From contig NZ_JADDUM010000062.1 in the NCBI RefSeq assembly GCF_015163715.1, forward strand, positions 1-50,045: a stretch of 50,045 bases of DNA, written 5' to 3'. Positions 8,049 to 16,805 of this stretch are shown one piece after another (position 1 is the stretch's first letter; every line of letters begins with the position of its first letter). The stretch comes from Pseudomonas cyclaminis. GTDB lineage: Bacteria > Pseudomonadota > Gammaproteobacteria > Pseudomonadales > Pseudomonadaceae. Under the pieces are notes generated by a model. That model searched no databases. It was not told the DNA's origin and was given only the letters and a program-made list of their open reading frames with translations. The position numbers and the translations under genes were made by a program.

Positions 8049-9565
8049 TGGGCGCCCCCCGAACTGAACAGGGCACGCCAATCGTTGCATAGTTTTTGCT
8101 GGGCCGAGGCGGGTGGGAGTTGATGGCCGTAGGCCAGGTTTTGCCAGTGCCGGGTCAACTCATCGCTGAACGCCATCAGTTGTGGTTGCTGTAACAGGTG
8201 AACGCGTTCCAGCACCTGGCCTTCAGTGTCGGCGCTTTTAAGGGGCAGGTTGAAGTCATGCAGCAAGCGGCTCAGCAGGCCACGATACAACAGGCCAAGG
8301 GCTTCCCGGGGTTGGGTCGACCAGAGTTGCTCGGCAGTGCTGGCGATATCCCTGGGCAGGCTCTCGGTGGCCAGTTCCAGGCCGAACAACTGCGCGGGTA
8401 CTGGTTTGGCTGCTTTGGGTTTACGTGGCTCGCGCCGGCTGACAAAGGTGCGCAGCCATTCTCGATAACGCCATATCAGTAGGACCAGGCCGCCGATCAG
8501 TACGCTCCACAACAGCACTTCCAGACCTTGGGCGACATGCTTGAAAGTATTGCTGTTGAAGTTGTCCAGCAGTGCTTGCAGCCACGCCGGAAGTTTGCCG
8601 TCACTGTGAGCCTTGTTTTTAGCAACGGGCTTTTCTTCGCCAAAGCGATAGCGAGTGACGGTCTCCGGGTTTTTGAAGGGGGGCTGGTCCAGAAGCGACT
8701 TGATGGACTGGCTTGCGCTTTCATGGCTCAGTGGTTTGCCTTCCTCTGCCATGGCGTGCGGGCTGTATGGCAGTAATGTCAGCCCGAGCGCCAGGAGTAA
8801 AAGCGACGCTACGTTGCTCAGGCGCTGGCGCAGGCGGCGGAATACAAGCTCCAGGTCCCACGCCTCCAGCACGGTGCGGCGATTGAGATAAAGGCTGAAA
8901 CCACAGGCGACATAAATGGGCTCCCAAAGCACCAGTATCAAGGCGTAGAACGCGTTGCCCAGATGCTCCAGCCACAAGGCTTCGGAGCCCGTCGCCAACG
9001 CCAACCGCTGCCAGTCCCAATCCAGTTCAAGTTGCTGCGGAATGAGTAGGTAGAACAGCGCCATGCAGCCAAACCACAGCCCGATTTCCAGGTGCACCCC
9101 GACAGTGGTCAACCAGCGTGCGGCACCGGCGTTACGCTGCAGCAGCACCCCCAGGCGTTGTTGACGCGCCTGGCCGTCCAGGCCTTCGAGCTGACTGACC
9201 GGCATCACAAAACTGCGGCTGAGGCTGAGTCTGCGCCAGGTCAGGCTGGCCAGCAGTTGGCTGTTAAGCAGTTTTGGCCATTGGCGCACCGCCTGCTTGA
9301 GGCCAGGCGTTTCGCCGAACAGGCTTTTGGAGAGAATGTATAAAGGCAAGCGGTCGAACGCCGGTTTGAACCACCAGAACAGGAAGATGGCCGTGGATGG
9401 GTAGTTCCATAGCAACGCGGTGAGCAGGGCAAACACCGGCAGGGTCACCAGCGCCCAGCTTCCCATCAACAGCACGCGATGCTCCCGGGCCATTAATACG
9501 CCAAGGTCCATGGCCTCCCATGCGGTTCGCGGGCGAATCGCCACGCTGGCATCACTCAGGCGCAT
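8045..9565 (-). CDS. DUF4129-containing multi-pass membrane protein
   Basis: A 506-residue protein with about six hydrophobic segments (near 32-53, 57-66, 160-180, 205-230, 255-273 and 350-370) and a C-terminal DUF4129 domain (about 430-500, ending in YGHQLPPASAQQKLCNDW). DUF4129 is the helical domain often found at the C-terminus of membrane transglutaminase-like proteins; here no transglutaminase domain is present. Start ATG 9565 (MRLSDAS) overlaps the SpoIIM-like gene by 14 nt; an upstream in-frame TTG is less likely. The four-base overlap downstream with DUF4350 again indicates coupling. Function unknown; probably a scaffold subunit in the inner membrane. Confidence 0.8.
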   Translation of the reverse strand: MRLSDASVAIRPRTAWEAMDLGVLMAREHRVLLMGSWALVTLPVFALLTALLWNYPSTAIFLFWWFKPAFDRLPLYILSKSLFGETPGLKQAVRQWPKLLNSQLLASLTWRRLSLSRSFVMPVSQLEGLDGQARQQRLGVLLQRNAGAARWLTTVGVHLEIGLWFGCMALFYLLIPQQLELDWDWQRLALATGSEALWLEHLGNAFYALILVLWEPIYVACGFSLYLNRRTVLEAWDLELVFRRLRQRLSNVASLLLLALGLTLLPYSPHAMAEEGKPLSHESASQSIKSLLDQPPFKNPETVTRYRFGEEKPVAKNKAHSDGKLPAWLQALLDNFNSNTFKHVAQGLEVLLWSVLIGGLVLLIWRYREWLRTFVSRREPRKPKAAKPVPAQLFGLELATESLPRDIASTAEQLWSTQPREALGLLYRGLLSRLLHDFNLPLKSADTEGQVLERVHLLQQPQLMAFSDELTRHWQNLAYGHQLPPASAQQKLCNDWRALFSSGGAQ

Positions 9566-10532
9566 GGCGAGTCCGTCCGGCAAAGGTCAGGTAAGCAGCC
9601 ACCAACAGCCAAAGTGCAGTGCCCACCATGTATTTTATCCAAGGGTCGATTTGGGTGGTGGACGACCAGTAGGCTTCGATAAAGGCTGCGATCAGCAGGA
9701 ACACCATGACACCGCACAGCAGCTGCACGCTTTTGCGAGCGGCAAGTCGCAAGGATTCGCTGCGTGTCAGTTGCCCAGGCGCAATCAGCGCCCAGCCCAT
9801 TTGCAAGCCTGCGGCGCCAGCGAGGGCGATGGCCGTCAACTCAAAGGCTCCATGGCCGATGACAAATGACCAAAAGGTCTGCCCATAGCCGATTTCGGTC
9901 AGGTGCCCGGAAATCGCCCCGATGATCAGCCCATTGAATATCAGGAAAAACACGCTGCCCAGGCCGAACAGCAACCCGGCGGCGAATGTCTGGAAGGCGA
10001 TGCCGACGTTGTGCATCACGTAGTAGCCAAACATCATCCAGTCTTCGCTTGACGCCCGTTCGGCGGCGCGACCCAGGCGGCTGGCATCGGGGTCATACAT
10101 GCCCTGCATCTCGGCCACCTGCTGTGGGCTGACAATGCTGTAGATCAGGTCGGGAAACAGGTAGACCAGCAGGGCAATGCCCAGCAGGCTGCCAAAGAAC
10201 AGCAGGCTGGCAATCAACACGAAGCGCCATTGTTCCCTTACTTGTCGCGGAAAGTCGGCCAGTAAGAAACTCAGTACATTCGCTGCCAACTGGCTGCGGT
10301 GGCGATAGAGTTGTTGATGGCCGCGCAATGCCAATTGTTGCAGCGGGTCCACCAGGTAACTGCTGTAACCACGCTCCTGGGCCAGGGCCAGGTGCTGGCA
10401 CAGGCGGCGGTATTGATGAGGAAAGTCGGCGAGGTCACCGGCCTTGGCCTTGCCTTGTTCCAACTGCTTCAGTTGTTCGGCAAAGGCTTGCCATTGGGGC
10501 TGGTAACGGCTTTCGAAGAGGCTCTGTTTCAT
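9552..10532 (-). CDS. stage II sporulation protein M-like (DUF95) membrane protein
   Basis: A 326-residue protein with a soluble helical N-terminus (1-100) and about five membrane segments (near 104-126, 178-210, 223-248, 270-290 and 300-320). The family hallmark is the Gly-rich core containing FNGLIIGAISGHL and FVIGHGAFELTAI, seen in SpoIIM/DUF95 proteins. Pseudomonas does not sporulate, so this is the general bacterial version, of unknown role; in Bacillus SpoIIM belongs to the peptidoglycan-remodelling DMP complex. Its ATG overlaps the RDD gene stop (ATGA). The residues EFLTE and GHGAFE are conserved-looking polar positions inside membrane segments. Confidence 0.84.
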   Translation of the reverse strand: MKQSLFESRYQPQWQAFAEQLKQLEQGKAKAGDLADFPHQYRRLCQHLALAQERGYSSYLVDPLQQLALRGHQQLYRHRSQLAANVLSFLLADFPRQVREQWRFVLIASLLFFGSLLGIALLVYLFPDLIYSIVSPQQVAEMQGMYDPDASRLGRAAERASSEDWMMFGYYVMHNVGIAFQTFAAGLLFGLGSVFFLIFNGLIIGAISGHLTEIGYGQTFWSFVIGHGAFELTAIALAGAAGLQMGWALIAPGQLTRSESLRLAARKSVQLLCGVMVFLLIAAFIEAYWSSTTQIDPWIKYMVGTALWLLVAAYLTFAGRTRHAPE

Positions 10533-11221
10533 GCTGGCCCCAGCAGGCCGCGGGCCACGCCATTGAGTTGCTCCACGGCGCGGGCAGGGGATACCTGCAG
10601 CGGTGTCGCGAGGATGGAGGCAAGTTCGTGTACCCGCTCGGCCGACAGTTCAGCCTGGCGTTCGGCGAAACCCAGGATCGCCCGCTGCTCACTCAGGTCC
10701 AGGGCAAACGGTAGGCGCAGTGCCGCAGCTTGAGGTATCTGGGGGCGTGCCAGGGGCTGCTCGTGATAGACCACCAAGGTGCCGGCGGCCAGGTCGCCAA
10801 GGCGTTTGAAGTGAGGGTGCTGCAGGCAACTGATCGCGCCGAGGAAGTAGCCGAACGGAAGCATGTCGACGAACCGCAGCAGGTTGCGGATCAGTGACGC
10901 TGACCAGCCAACGGGCGTGCCATCGTCCTGTACTACCCGCAGGCCCATGACCTGTTTGCCCGGTGAACAGCCCTGGTTGAGGACTTCGAACAGCACCATG
11001 TACCACCAACTGACCAGGAACAGCAGCAGCGAGCCCAGGCCGATCCCGATATTGCCGAGCAGCGCTAATGGCACCAGCAATACGCCCATGATCACTGCGC
11101 GTGCGCCTAGGTCGAAGGCAAATGCCAGCGCCCGTGGCACCAGGCCGGCGGGGCGCAGTGGCAGGTCGATGCCCTCTGGGGTCTCGATCTGGTAGCGGGT
11201 ATCCAATGGGGCTGATGGCAT
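10529..11221 (-). CDS. RDD-family membrane protein, first gene of the MoxR operon
   Basis: A 230-residue RDD protein with three to four membrane helices. The Arg/Asp signature lies at R30...D37 (GLVPRALAFAFDLGAR), with the typical SPGKQVMGLRVV loop near residues 86-97 and a helical cytoplasmic tail. Start ATG 11221 (MPSAPLDTRY) is chosen over upstream codons because the RDD domain begins shortly after it and the upstream residues look non-coding. It is first in the leftward operon and divergent from sbcB across 167 bp that contain a LexA-box-like site. RDD proteins are poorly understood; some have been linked to ion exchange or transport. Role here unknown. Confidence 0.83.
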   Translation of the reverse strand: MPSAPLDTRYQIETPEGIDLPLRPAGLVPRALAFAFDLGARAVIMGVLLVPLALLGNIGIGLGSLLLFLVSWWYMVLFEVLNQGCSPGKQVMGLRVVQDDGTPVGWSASLIRNLLRFVDMLPFGYFLGAISCLQHPHFKRLGDLAAGTLVVYHEQPLARPQIPQAAALRLPFALDLSEQRAILGFAERQAELSAERVHELASILATPLQVSPARAVEQLNGVARGLLGPA

Positions 11222-11302
11222 CGCGATCCTTGGCAGTGCAGAGCGGCTGGGTGACACGGATGCTAACAGCGTCCGCGATGGAAGCAACCACTCAAGGTTT
11301 TG

Positions 11303-11318
11303 CTGGATGTTTGTACAG
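11303..11318. promoter_or_regulatory. LexA-box-like 16-mer
   Basis: CTGGATGTTTGTACAG has the CTG-N10-CAG layout of a LexA operator and agrees with the gammaproteobacterial consensus CTGTATATATATACAG at 12 of 16 positions by eye. It sits between divergent sbcB (70 bp downstream) and the RDD-MoxR operon (82 bp from its start). Immediately to its right is a small GC hairpin (CCCC-GAACC-GGGG at 11334-11346). LexA control is not proven, and sbcB is not a usual SOS gene in Pseudomonas as far as I recall. Confidence 0.35.
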
Positions 11319-11388
11319 TTGATTTGGTGCTGGCCCCGAACCGGGGTCAACGCCTAGACTTTGTCGATCTTCAGCACAGGAATAGCCC

Positions 11389-12816
11389 GTGACCTCCATT
11401 TTCTGGTACGACTATGAAACCACCGGCATCAACCCGCGCAGTGATCGACCGCTCCAGGTAGCCGGCATTCGTACGGATCTCGAACTCAACGAGGTCGGCC
11501 CGCCGGTCAACATCTACTGTCAGCCCAGCGACGATATCCTGCCCCATCCCGCCGCGTGTGCGATTACAGGGATCACCCCCGCCATACTGGCCGAAAAGGG
11601 CCTGGCCGAGGCTGATTTCATGACCCGCGTACATGCCGAACTGGCAACGCCGGGGACGTGTGGTGCCGGCTATAACACATTGCGGTTTGACGATGAAATG
11701 ACGCGCTACAGCCTGTATCGCAATTTCTTCGACCCTTACGCGCGCGAATGGCAGGGCGGTAACAGTCGTTGGGACTTGATCGATGTGGTTCGCACCGCCT
11801 ACGCCCTGCGTCCGGAAGGTATCGAGTGGCCGCAGCAGGACGGGCGTGTGACCCTCAAGCTTGAGCGTCTGACGGCTGCCAACGGGATCGACCATGGGCA
11901 GGCCCACGATGCGCTATCCGACGTGCGCGCCACGATCGCCCTGGCTAAATTGGTGCGCGAGAAGCAGCCCAAGCTGTACGACTGGCTGTTTCAATTACGC
12001 AGTAAACAGCGGGTGATGGACCAGGTGCGCCTGTTGCAACCAATGGTGCACATATCAGGGCGGTTTTCCGCCGAACGTCATTACCTCGGCGTTGTTCTGC
12101 CCTTGGCGTGGCACCCGCGCAACCGCAACGCGTTGATTGTCTGCGACCTTGGCCTCGACCCTCAGGGGCTGTTTGACACTGACGCCGACACCTTGCGCCA
12201 GCGCCTGTACACCCGTCGTGATGACCTTGCCGAAGGTGAGTTGCCGGTGCCGCTGAAGCTGGTGCATATCAATCGCTGCCCGGTGGTCGCGCCCTTGAAC
12301 GTATTGCGGGCCGAAGATCGTGAACGCCTGCAATTGGATATGGACATTTACCAGGCGCGGGCACTGCGGCTAACTGACGCACAGGAACTGTGGCGCGATA
12401 AGTTGGCGGTCATTTATGCCGACGAAGATTTTTCAGAGAATACCGACCCGGAACAGCAGCTTTACGACGGTTTTATTGGCGACCGTGATCGACGCTTATG
12501 TGAACAAGTCCGGATGGCAGAGCCCGAGCAATTAGCAAGACAGCAGTGGCCTTTTGATGATCATCGATTGCCGGAATTATTATTTCGCTACCGTGCGCGT
12601 AACTTCCCCTATACGCTGAACAGCGAGGAGCTACAACGCTGGAAACTTTTCTGTCAGCAACGTTTGTCCAGCCCTGAATTTGGCGCACCCAATACCCTTG
12701 AGGCATTTAATCAGGCGCGGCAGGAGTTGGCTGTTAGTGCGACGCCGTTGCAGCAGCAGGTGCTGGTGCAGTGGCAGGAATATGCCGATGCGTTAGCGGC
12801 CCGTGTGAATCTGTAA
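11389..12816 (+). CDS. sbcB: exodeoxyribonuclease I
   Basis: A 475-residue 3'-to-5' single-strand DNA exonuclease (ExoI) of the DEDDh class, used in mismatch repair and recombination clean-up. ExoI signs are FWYDYETTG with D8 and E10 as metal ligands, a later ligand segment AGYNTLRFDDEM, and the HxxxxD motif AHDALSDV; the SH3-like and C-terminal helical domains follow. GTG 11389 is the only start that places the DxE motif at residue 8. Length matches E. coli SbcB (475). It is divergent from the RDD operon and convergent with mvaT across a terminator. Confidence 0.96.
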   Translation: MTSIFWYDYETTGINPRSDRPLQVAGIRTDLELNEVGPPVNIYCQPSDDILPHPAACAITGITPAILAEKGLAEADFMTRVHAELATPGTCGAGYNTLRFDDEMTRYSLYRNFFDPYAREWQGGNSRWDLIDVVRTAYALRPEGIEWPQQDGRVTLKLERLTAANGIDHGQAHDALSDVRATIALAKLVREKQPKLYDWLFQLRSKQRVMDQVRLLQPMVHISGRFSAERHYLGVVLPLAWHPRNRNALIVCDLGLDPQGLFDTDADTLRQRLYTRRDDLAEGELPVPLKLVHINRCPVVAPLNVLRAEDRERLQLDMDIYQARALRLTDAQELWRDKLAVIYADEDFSENTDPEQQLYDGFIGDRDRRLCEQVRMAEPEQLARQQWPFDDHRLPELLFRYRARNFPYTLNSEELQRWKLFCQQRLSSPEFGAPNTLEAFNQARQELAVSATPLQQQVLVQWQEYADALAARVNL

Positions 12817-12843
12817 TTAGGTTGTACAGAATTGACGGCCAAT

Positions 12844-12870
12844 AAAAAACGCCAGCAAGCTGGCGTTTTT
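12844..12870. terminator. bidirectional terminator between sbcB and mvaT
   Basis: AAAAACGCCAGC and GCTGGCGTTTTT form a near-perfect hairpin with an AA loop and a T tract on each strand. It is placed to serve both convergent genes. Confidence 0.9.
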
Positions 12871-12905
12871 AATGTGTTGCGTATCAGGCGCAGGCCTGGC
12901 AAAGC

Positions 12906-13280
12906 TTAGCCCAGCAGGGTAGCCCAGCCTTCAACCACGTCACCGCCCCACTTGGCTTTCCACTCTTTCAGCGTCTTGTGGTTGCCACCTTTGGTTTCAA
13001 TCACTTCGCCGTTGTGCGGGTTTTTGTATTGTTTGACCTTGCGAGCACGCTTGGTGCCGGTAGTTTTCACGGCGCCACGAGGTGCTTTAACTTTCGATTC
13101 CGGATCCAGCAGCGCGATGATGTCACGCAGGGATTTGGAGTATTCACCCATGAGGGTACGCAGTTTGCCTTCGAATTCCAGCTCGGTTTTCAGCTTGTCG
13201 TCTTGGGACAGGTTCTTCAAACGGGCTTGCAGCTCTTTGATAGCTTCTTCGGTGGCACGGTATTCGTTGATCAGAGACAT
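12906..13280 (-). CDS. mvaT: H-NS-like xenogeneic silencer MvaT
   Basis: A 124-residue MvaT, the Pseudomonas functional counterpart of H-NS, which silences AT-rich foreign DNA and shapes the nucleoid. Residues 1-60 form the coiled-coil oligomerisation region (MSLINEYRATEEAIKELQ). The C-terminal domain (80-124) carries the AT-pincer residues R80, G99 and N100 (KRARKVKQY and KGGNHKTLKEWK), at the same positions as reported for MvaT. The sequence looks like MvaT rather than MvaU. ATG 13280 gives the standard length. A good sigma-70 promoter lies about 50 bp upstream. The AT-rich region between it and purU would suit autoregulation by MvaT, which is inference. Confidence 0.96.
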   Translation of the reverse strand: MSLINEYRATEEAIKELQARLKNLSQDDKLKTELEFEGKLRTLMGEYSKSLRDIIALLDPESKVKAPRGAVKTTGTKRARKVKQYKNPHNGEVIETKGGNHKTLKEWKAKWGGDVVEGWATLLG

Positions 13281-13626
13281 GTTGACTACCTTATGTAGAG
13301 CGCTGATTGACAGGGACAGTGGCCTAATAATAGTCAGGCAGTTTCCCCAAGTAAACATTTAGGTCGCATTTATGTGAATTACTTTGAATGTTTGTAGCAC
13401 AGCTAATGCAATCGAGTTAATTATCACGGTGTAAACCTGAAGATAATATTCCTGACATCAGGGAACAGCCTCGGGGCACAGTAAATTCATAGTAGCGGTG
13501 GTAATCCTTGGGTTGGCGAGGGTGAGGTCGCGTGCAGGTGTACAGAATAAGCGCTAACGAATACTGCAGTTTTCCTGCGCAATCGCTAGAATGGCGGCCT
13601 TTGCGAAGTTCTGGAGTTTTCCCCTA
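13281..13626. other. AT-rich intergenic region between divergent mvaT and purU
   Basis: 346 bp without a gene. The part nearest mvaT (about 13320-13470) is markedly AT-rich for this genome, with tracts such as AATTACTTTGAATG and GAGTTAATTATCACGG. It holds the mvaT promoter. I see no RNA gene. It is a plausible MvaT-binding region. Confidence 0.5.
13327..13355 (-). promoter_or_regulatory. sigma-70-type promoter for mvaT
   Basis: On the minus strand, TTTACT (-35, at 13350-13355) and TATTAT (-10, at 13327-13332) are separated by 17 bp, matching 4/6 and 5/6 of consensus. The predicted transcript would start near 13320, about 40 bp before the mvaT ATG. Confidence 0.55.
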
Positions 13627-14475
13627 ATGCGCACTTTTCGGCTGGTGATTGCTTGCCCGGACCGGGTCGGCATCGTTGCCAAAGTCAGTAATTTCCTGGC
13701 CTCCCACAACGGTTGGATCACCGAGGCGAGCCATCACTCGGACAATCTCAGCGGTTGGTTCTTCATGCGTCATGAAATCCGTGCCGACACGCTGCCCTTT
13801 GGCCTTGAGGCTTTTCGCGAGGCCTTTGCGCCAATCGCCGAAGAGTTTTCGATGACCTGGCGTATCACCGACACCGAGCAGAAGAAGCGCGTGGTGTTGA
13901 TGGCCAGCCGCGAATCCCACTGCCTGGCCGACTTGCTGCACCGCTGGCACAGTGATGAGCTGGACTGCGAGATCGCGTGTGTAATCTCCAACCATGACGA
14001 CCTGCGCAGCATGGTCGAGTGGCACGGTATCCCGTACTACCACGTGCCGGTCAATCCACAGGACAAGGAGCCGGCGTTCGCCGAGGTTTCTCGCCTGGTC
14101 AAGCAGCATGAGGCTGACGTGGTGGTGCTGGCGCGCTACATGCAGATCCTGCCACCGCAATTGTGCCGCGAATACGCCGGCAAGGTGATCAACATTCACC
14201 ACAGCTTCCTGCCGTCGTTTGTGGGGGCCAAGCCATACCACCAGGCGTCCCTGCGTGGCGTGAAGTTGATTGGCGCGACCTGCCATTACGTCACCGAAGA
14301 GCTGGACGCCGGTCCGATCATCGAGCAGGACGTGGTGCGCGTCAGCCATAGCGACAGCATCGAAGATATGGTGCGCTTCGGTCGTGATGTCGAGAAGATG
14401 GTGCTGGCCCGTGGCCTGCGTTACCACCTGGAAGACCGCGTGCTGGTACACGGCAACAAGACTGTGGTGTTCTGA
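13627..14475 (+). CDS. purU: formyltetrahydrofolate deformylase
   Basis: A 282-residue PurU that hydrolyses 10-formyl-THF to THF and formate, balancing one-carbon pools for purine and glycine/methionine metabolism. An N-terminal ACT regulatory domain (about 5-85, RLVIACPDRVGIVAKVSNFL) precedes a formyltransferase-fold catalytic domain with the Asn-His-Asp triad segments INIHHSFLPSF and GATCHYV...LDAGPIIEQD. ATG 13627 is chosen over an upstream in-frame ATG at 13591, because MRTFRLVIACPD is the canonical family start. Gene order mvaT-purU matches PAO1 PA4315-PA4314 as I remember it. Confidence 0.95.
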   Translation: MRTFRLVIACPDRVGIVAKVSNFLASHNGWITEASHHSDNLSGWFFMRHEIRADTLPFGLEAFREAFAPIAEEFSMTWRITDTEQKKRVVLMASRESHCLADLLHRWHSDELDCEIACVISNHDDLRSMVEWHGIPYYHVPVNPQDKEPAFAEVSRLVKQHEADVVVLARYMQILPPQLCREYAGKVINIHHSFLPSFVGAKPYHQASLRGVKLIGATCHYVTEELDAGPIIEQDVVRVSHSDSIEDMVRFGRDVEKMVLARGLRYHLEDRVLVHGNKTVVF

Positions 14476-14500
14476 TCAAGGCGTTCCGATTGAAGAATGA

Positions 14501-14535
14501 AGGGCCTGGGCGTTAAGTCGCTGCAGGCCCTTTTT
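14501..14535 (+). terminator. intrinsic terminator after purU
   Basis: AGGGCCTG (14501-14508) pairs with CAGGCCCT (14523-14530), followed by TTTTTCTTT. It lies 25 bp after the purU stop. Confidence 0.75.
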
Positions 14536-14561
14536 CTTTGTGTGCCATTGAGGATTGACTG

Positions 14562-14732
14562 ATGAGTGACCCACTGGACAAAGCCACCTCCAAGGCACCC
14601 GCGACGTTGGGTGAGGGGTGCTTGAGCCGGTACGATCCGGATGACCTGGACAGTGAAGACGGCACCGAATTTCCGGGTGCCGCCGAGCTGTGGGAGCGTG
14701 AGCAGGCCAAACCGGATCCCGCTGCTGAATAA
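14562..14732 (+). CDS. small acidic hypothetical protein
   Basis: A 56-residue acidic protein (MSDPLDKATSKAPATLGEGC..., tail WEREQAKPDPAAE) with a GAGG Shine-Dalgarno at about 14550, eight bases before ATG. It contains a run rich in Asp and Glu in the middle (YDPDDLDSEDG), no hydrophobic segment and a single cysteine. I do not recognise a family. It lies just after the purU terminator and converges on the chemoreceptor gene 6 bp away. The clean ribosome site and ordered composition favour a real gene, but small size leaves doubt. Confidence 0.6.
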   Translation: MSDPLDKATSKAPATLGEGCLSRYDPDDLDSEDGTEFPGAAELWEREQAKPDPAAE

Positions 14733-14738
14733 CGCTGA

Positions 14739-16627
14739 TCAGATCCGGAAGCTGCCCACCAATTGTTTCAACCGCGCCGCCTGCTGTTCCAGGTCAGAGC
14801 ACGCGCGCAGGGTGGACTGCAGGTTTTCCACGCCTTCCTGATTGAGGGTGTTGATCTCGGTGATGTCCATGTTGATCGACTCCACCACCGAGGTCTGCTC
14901 CTCCGTGGCAGTCGCCACTGACTGGTTCATGCCGTCGATCTCGCCGATACGTTGGGTCACGCTGTTCAGGCGTTCGCCGGCCAGGTTGGCGATCTCCACA
15001 CTGTCATGGCTGTGGCGTTGGCTGTCGCTCATGGTGCTCACCGACTCCCGCGCCCCGACTTGCAGTTCCTCGATCATCTTTTGCACCTGTTGCGCCGATT
15101 CCTGGGTGCGGTGGGCCAGGTTGCGCACTTCGTCGGCGACGACCGCAAACCCGCGTCCGGCTTCACCGGCACGGGCGGCTTCGATGGCAGCGTTCAGCGC
15201 CAGCAGGTTGGTTTGCTGGGAAATACTGGTGATCACTTCGAGAATCTGGCCGATGTTCACGGTCTTGCTGTTAAGCGCTTCGATATTGCTGCTGGAGGCG
15301 CTGATCATTGCAGACAACTGAGTCATCGCCTTGATATTGCGTTCAACCACCTGTTGACCGTCTTCGGCCAAGTGCCGCGCATCGCTGGCCTGGTTGGAGG
15401 CTTGTGCAGCGTTGCGCGCAATCTCCTGGGCGGCGGCGCCCAGTTCGTTGATGGCGGCAGCCACGCTGTTGGTGCGGTTGGCCTGTTCGTCGGAGTTGAC
15501 CATCGACGAGTTGGACGCGCTGACCACCCGCAGTGCCACTTCATTCACTTGCTCGGTGGCCGAGGACACTTCGCGAATGGACGTGTGAATCCGCTCTACG
15601 AAGCGGTTGAAGGCATTACCCAGGATGCCGAACTCATCGTGGTTCTGGATGGTCAGGCGGCGCGTCAGGTCACCTTCGCCGTCGGCGATATCCTGCATGG
15701 CACGGGTCATCACATGCAGCGGTTGCAACAAGACACGAATCAGCATGCCCAGCAAGGCAATGATGATCACCACGGCAATGATCGTGGCGATCACCGCCGA
15801 GGTACGGAATTCGCTGAGCATGGCGAAGGATTTGTCTTTATCCACCGAAATACCCAGGTACCAGTTCACCGACGGCAGGCCTTTGATCGGTGTGAAGGTG
15901 ACGATGTTGTCCTTGCCGTTGGCCTCGACTTCACTGAAGTCGCCACTGATCTTCGGCGTATGTTTTGGATACACATCGGCCAGGGTTTTCATCACCAGGT
16001 TTTTGTCCGGGTGTACCAGCACTTTACCGTCGGCGCTGACCAGGAACGCATAGCCCATGCCGCCGAAGTTCAGCGCGCCAATGTTATCCACCAGGGTTTG
16101 CAGGCTCAGGTCACCGCCCACCACGCCGATGCTCTGGCCGCCTTTGGCGCTGGGGGTGGCGATGGAAATGATCAATTGCCCGGTAGCGGCATCGATGTAC
16201 GGTTCGGTCAGGGTCGAGCCATTGCTGGTCTGGGCGCCTTGTACCAGGGGCGAACGCGTGGGTCGAAGCCGTCCGGCATCTTGGTGTCGGGGCGGATGGT
16301 GAAAGCCCCTTTGCTGTCACCCACGTAGGTCGCCATGAAGGACGATGTCAGGCTTTTCTGTTCCAGCAGGCTGGCAACGGTCGAAGGCTCAGGGTTGATG
16401 GCGATGTTTTGTGCAGCGTTTTCCACCAGCGCAATGCGCCCGGTCAGCCAGGTCTGAATGTTGCTGGCGGTGACATCGCCCATTTCGTGCAGGTAATTGT
16501 TGAGGTCGTCACGGATAGCGTTACGTTGTAGGTAGTCGTTGTAGAGGGTGAACAGGGCAAAGGCCGCGATGACGATAAGGGAGGCTGCAAGCAGGATCTT
16601 GTGGCTGAAACGCAGATTTTTATTCAT
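14739..16627 (-). pseudogene. PctA-like amino-acid chemoreceptor (dCache-HAMP-MCP), frameshifted
   Basis: A methyl-accepting chemotaxis protein with a first membrane helix at about 9-29, a periplasmic double-Cache domain, a second helix ([20 protein letters not shown]), HAMP, and a signalling domain with the hairpin tip [20 protein letters not shown]. The Cache domain holds R126, W128 and Y129 (RVRPWYK), then PYIDAATGQ and GVVGGD, matching the dCache amino-acid motif known from PctA. After K130 one base is missing at about 16237 (GG for GGG on the coding strand). Restoring it gives 629 residues, the PctA/PctB length. As written the gene is split into a 139-residue start and a long downstream frame lacking the sensor front. 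Probably an assembly deletion. Confidence 0.88.
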
Positions 16628-16805
16628 AGCTTGAAGGGTCCGCTAAGGTCTTAATATCCGAAGCGCGTCCTTGTGGAACACGCGAAAGGGTGGCGTAAAA
16701 AAAGTTTGATATTTCCGTTGGTCCCTGTAGGAACTATCTGGGCGATTTTTAGACTTTATGGGTCTCACACCTTTCTTATCGACCTGGCGACACTAAAGCT
16801 TAACC

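Noticed and set aside
16628..16805. Sigma-28 (FliA) promoter for the chemoreceptor
   Set aside because: A TAAA...GATA pair exists on the minus strand, but spacing is about 13 not 15 and the -10 is not GCCGATAA.
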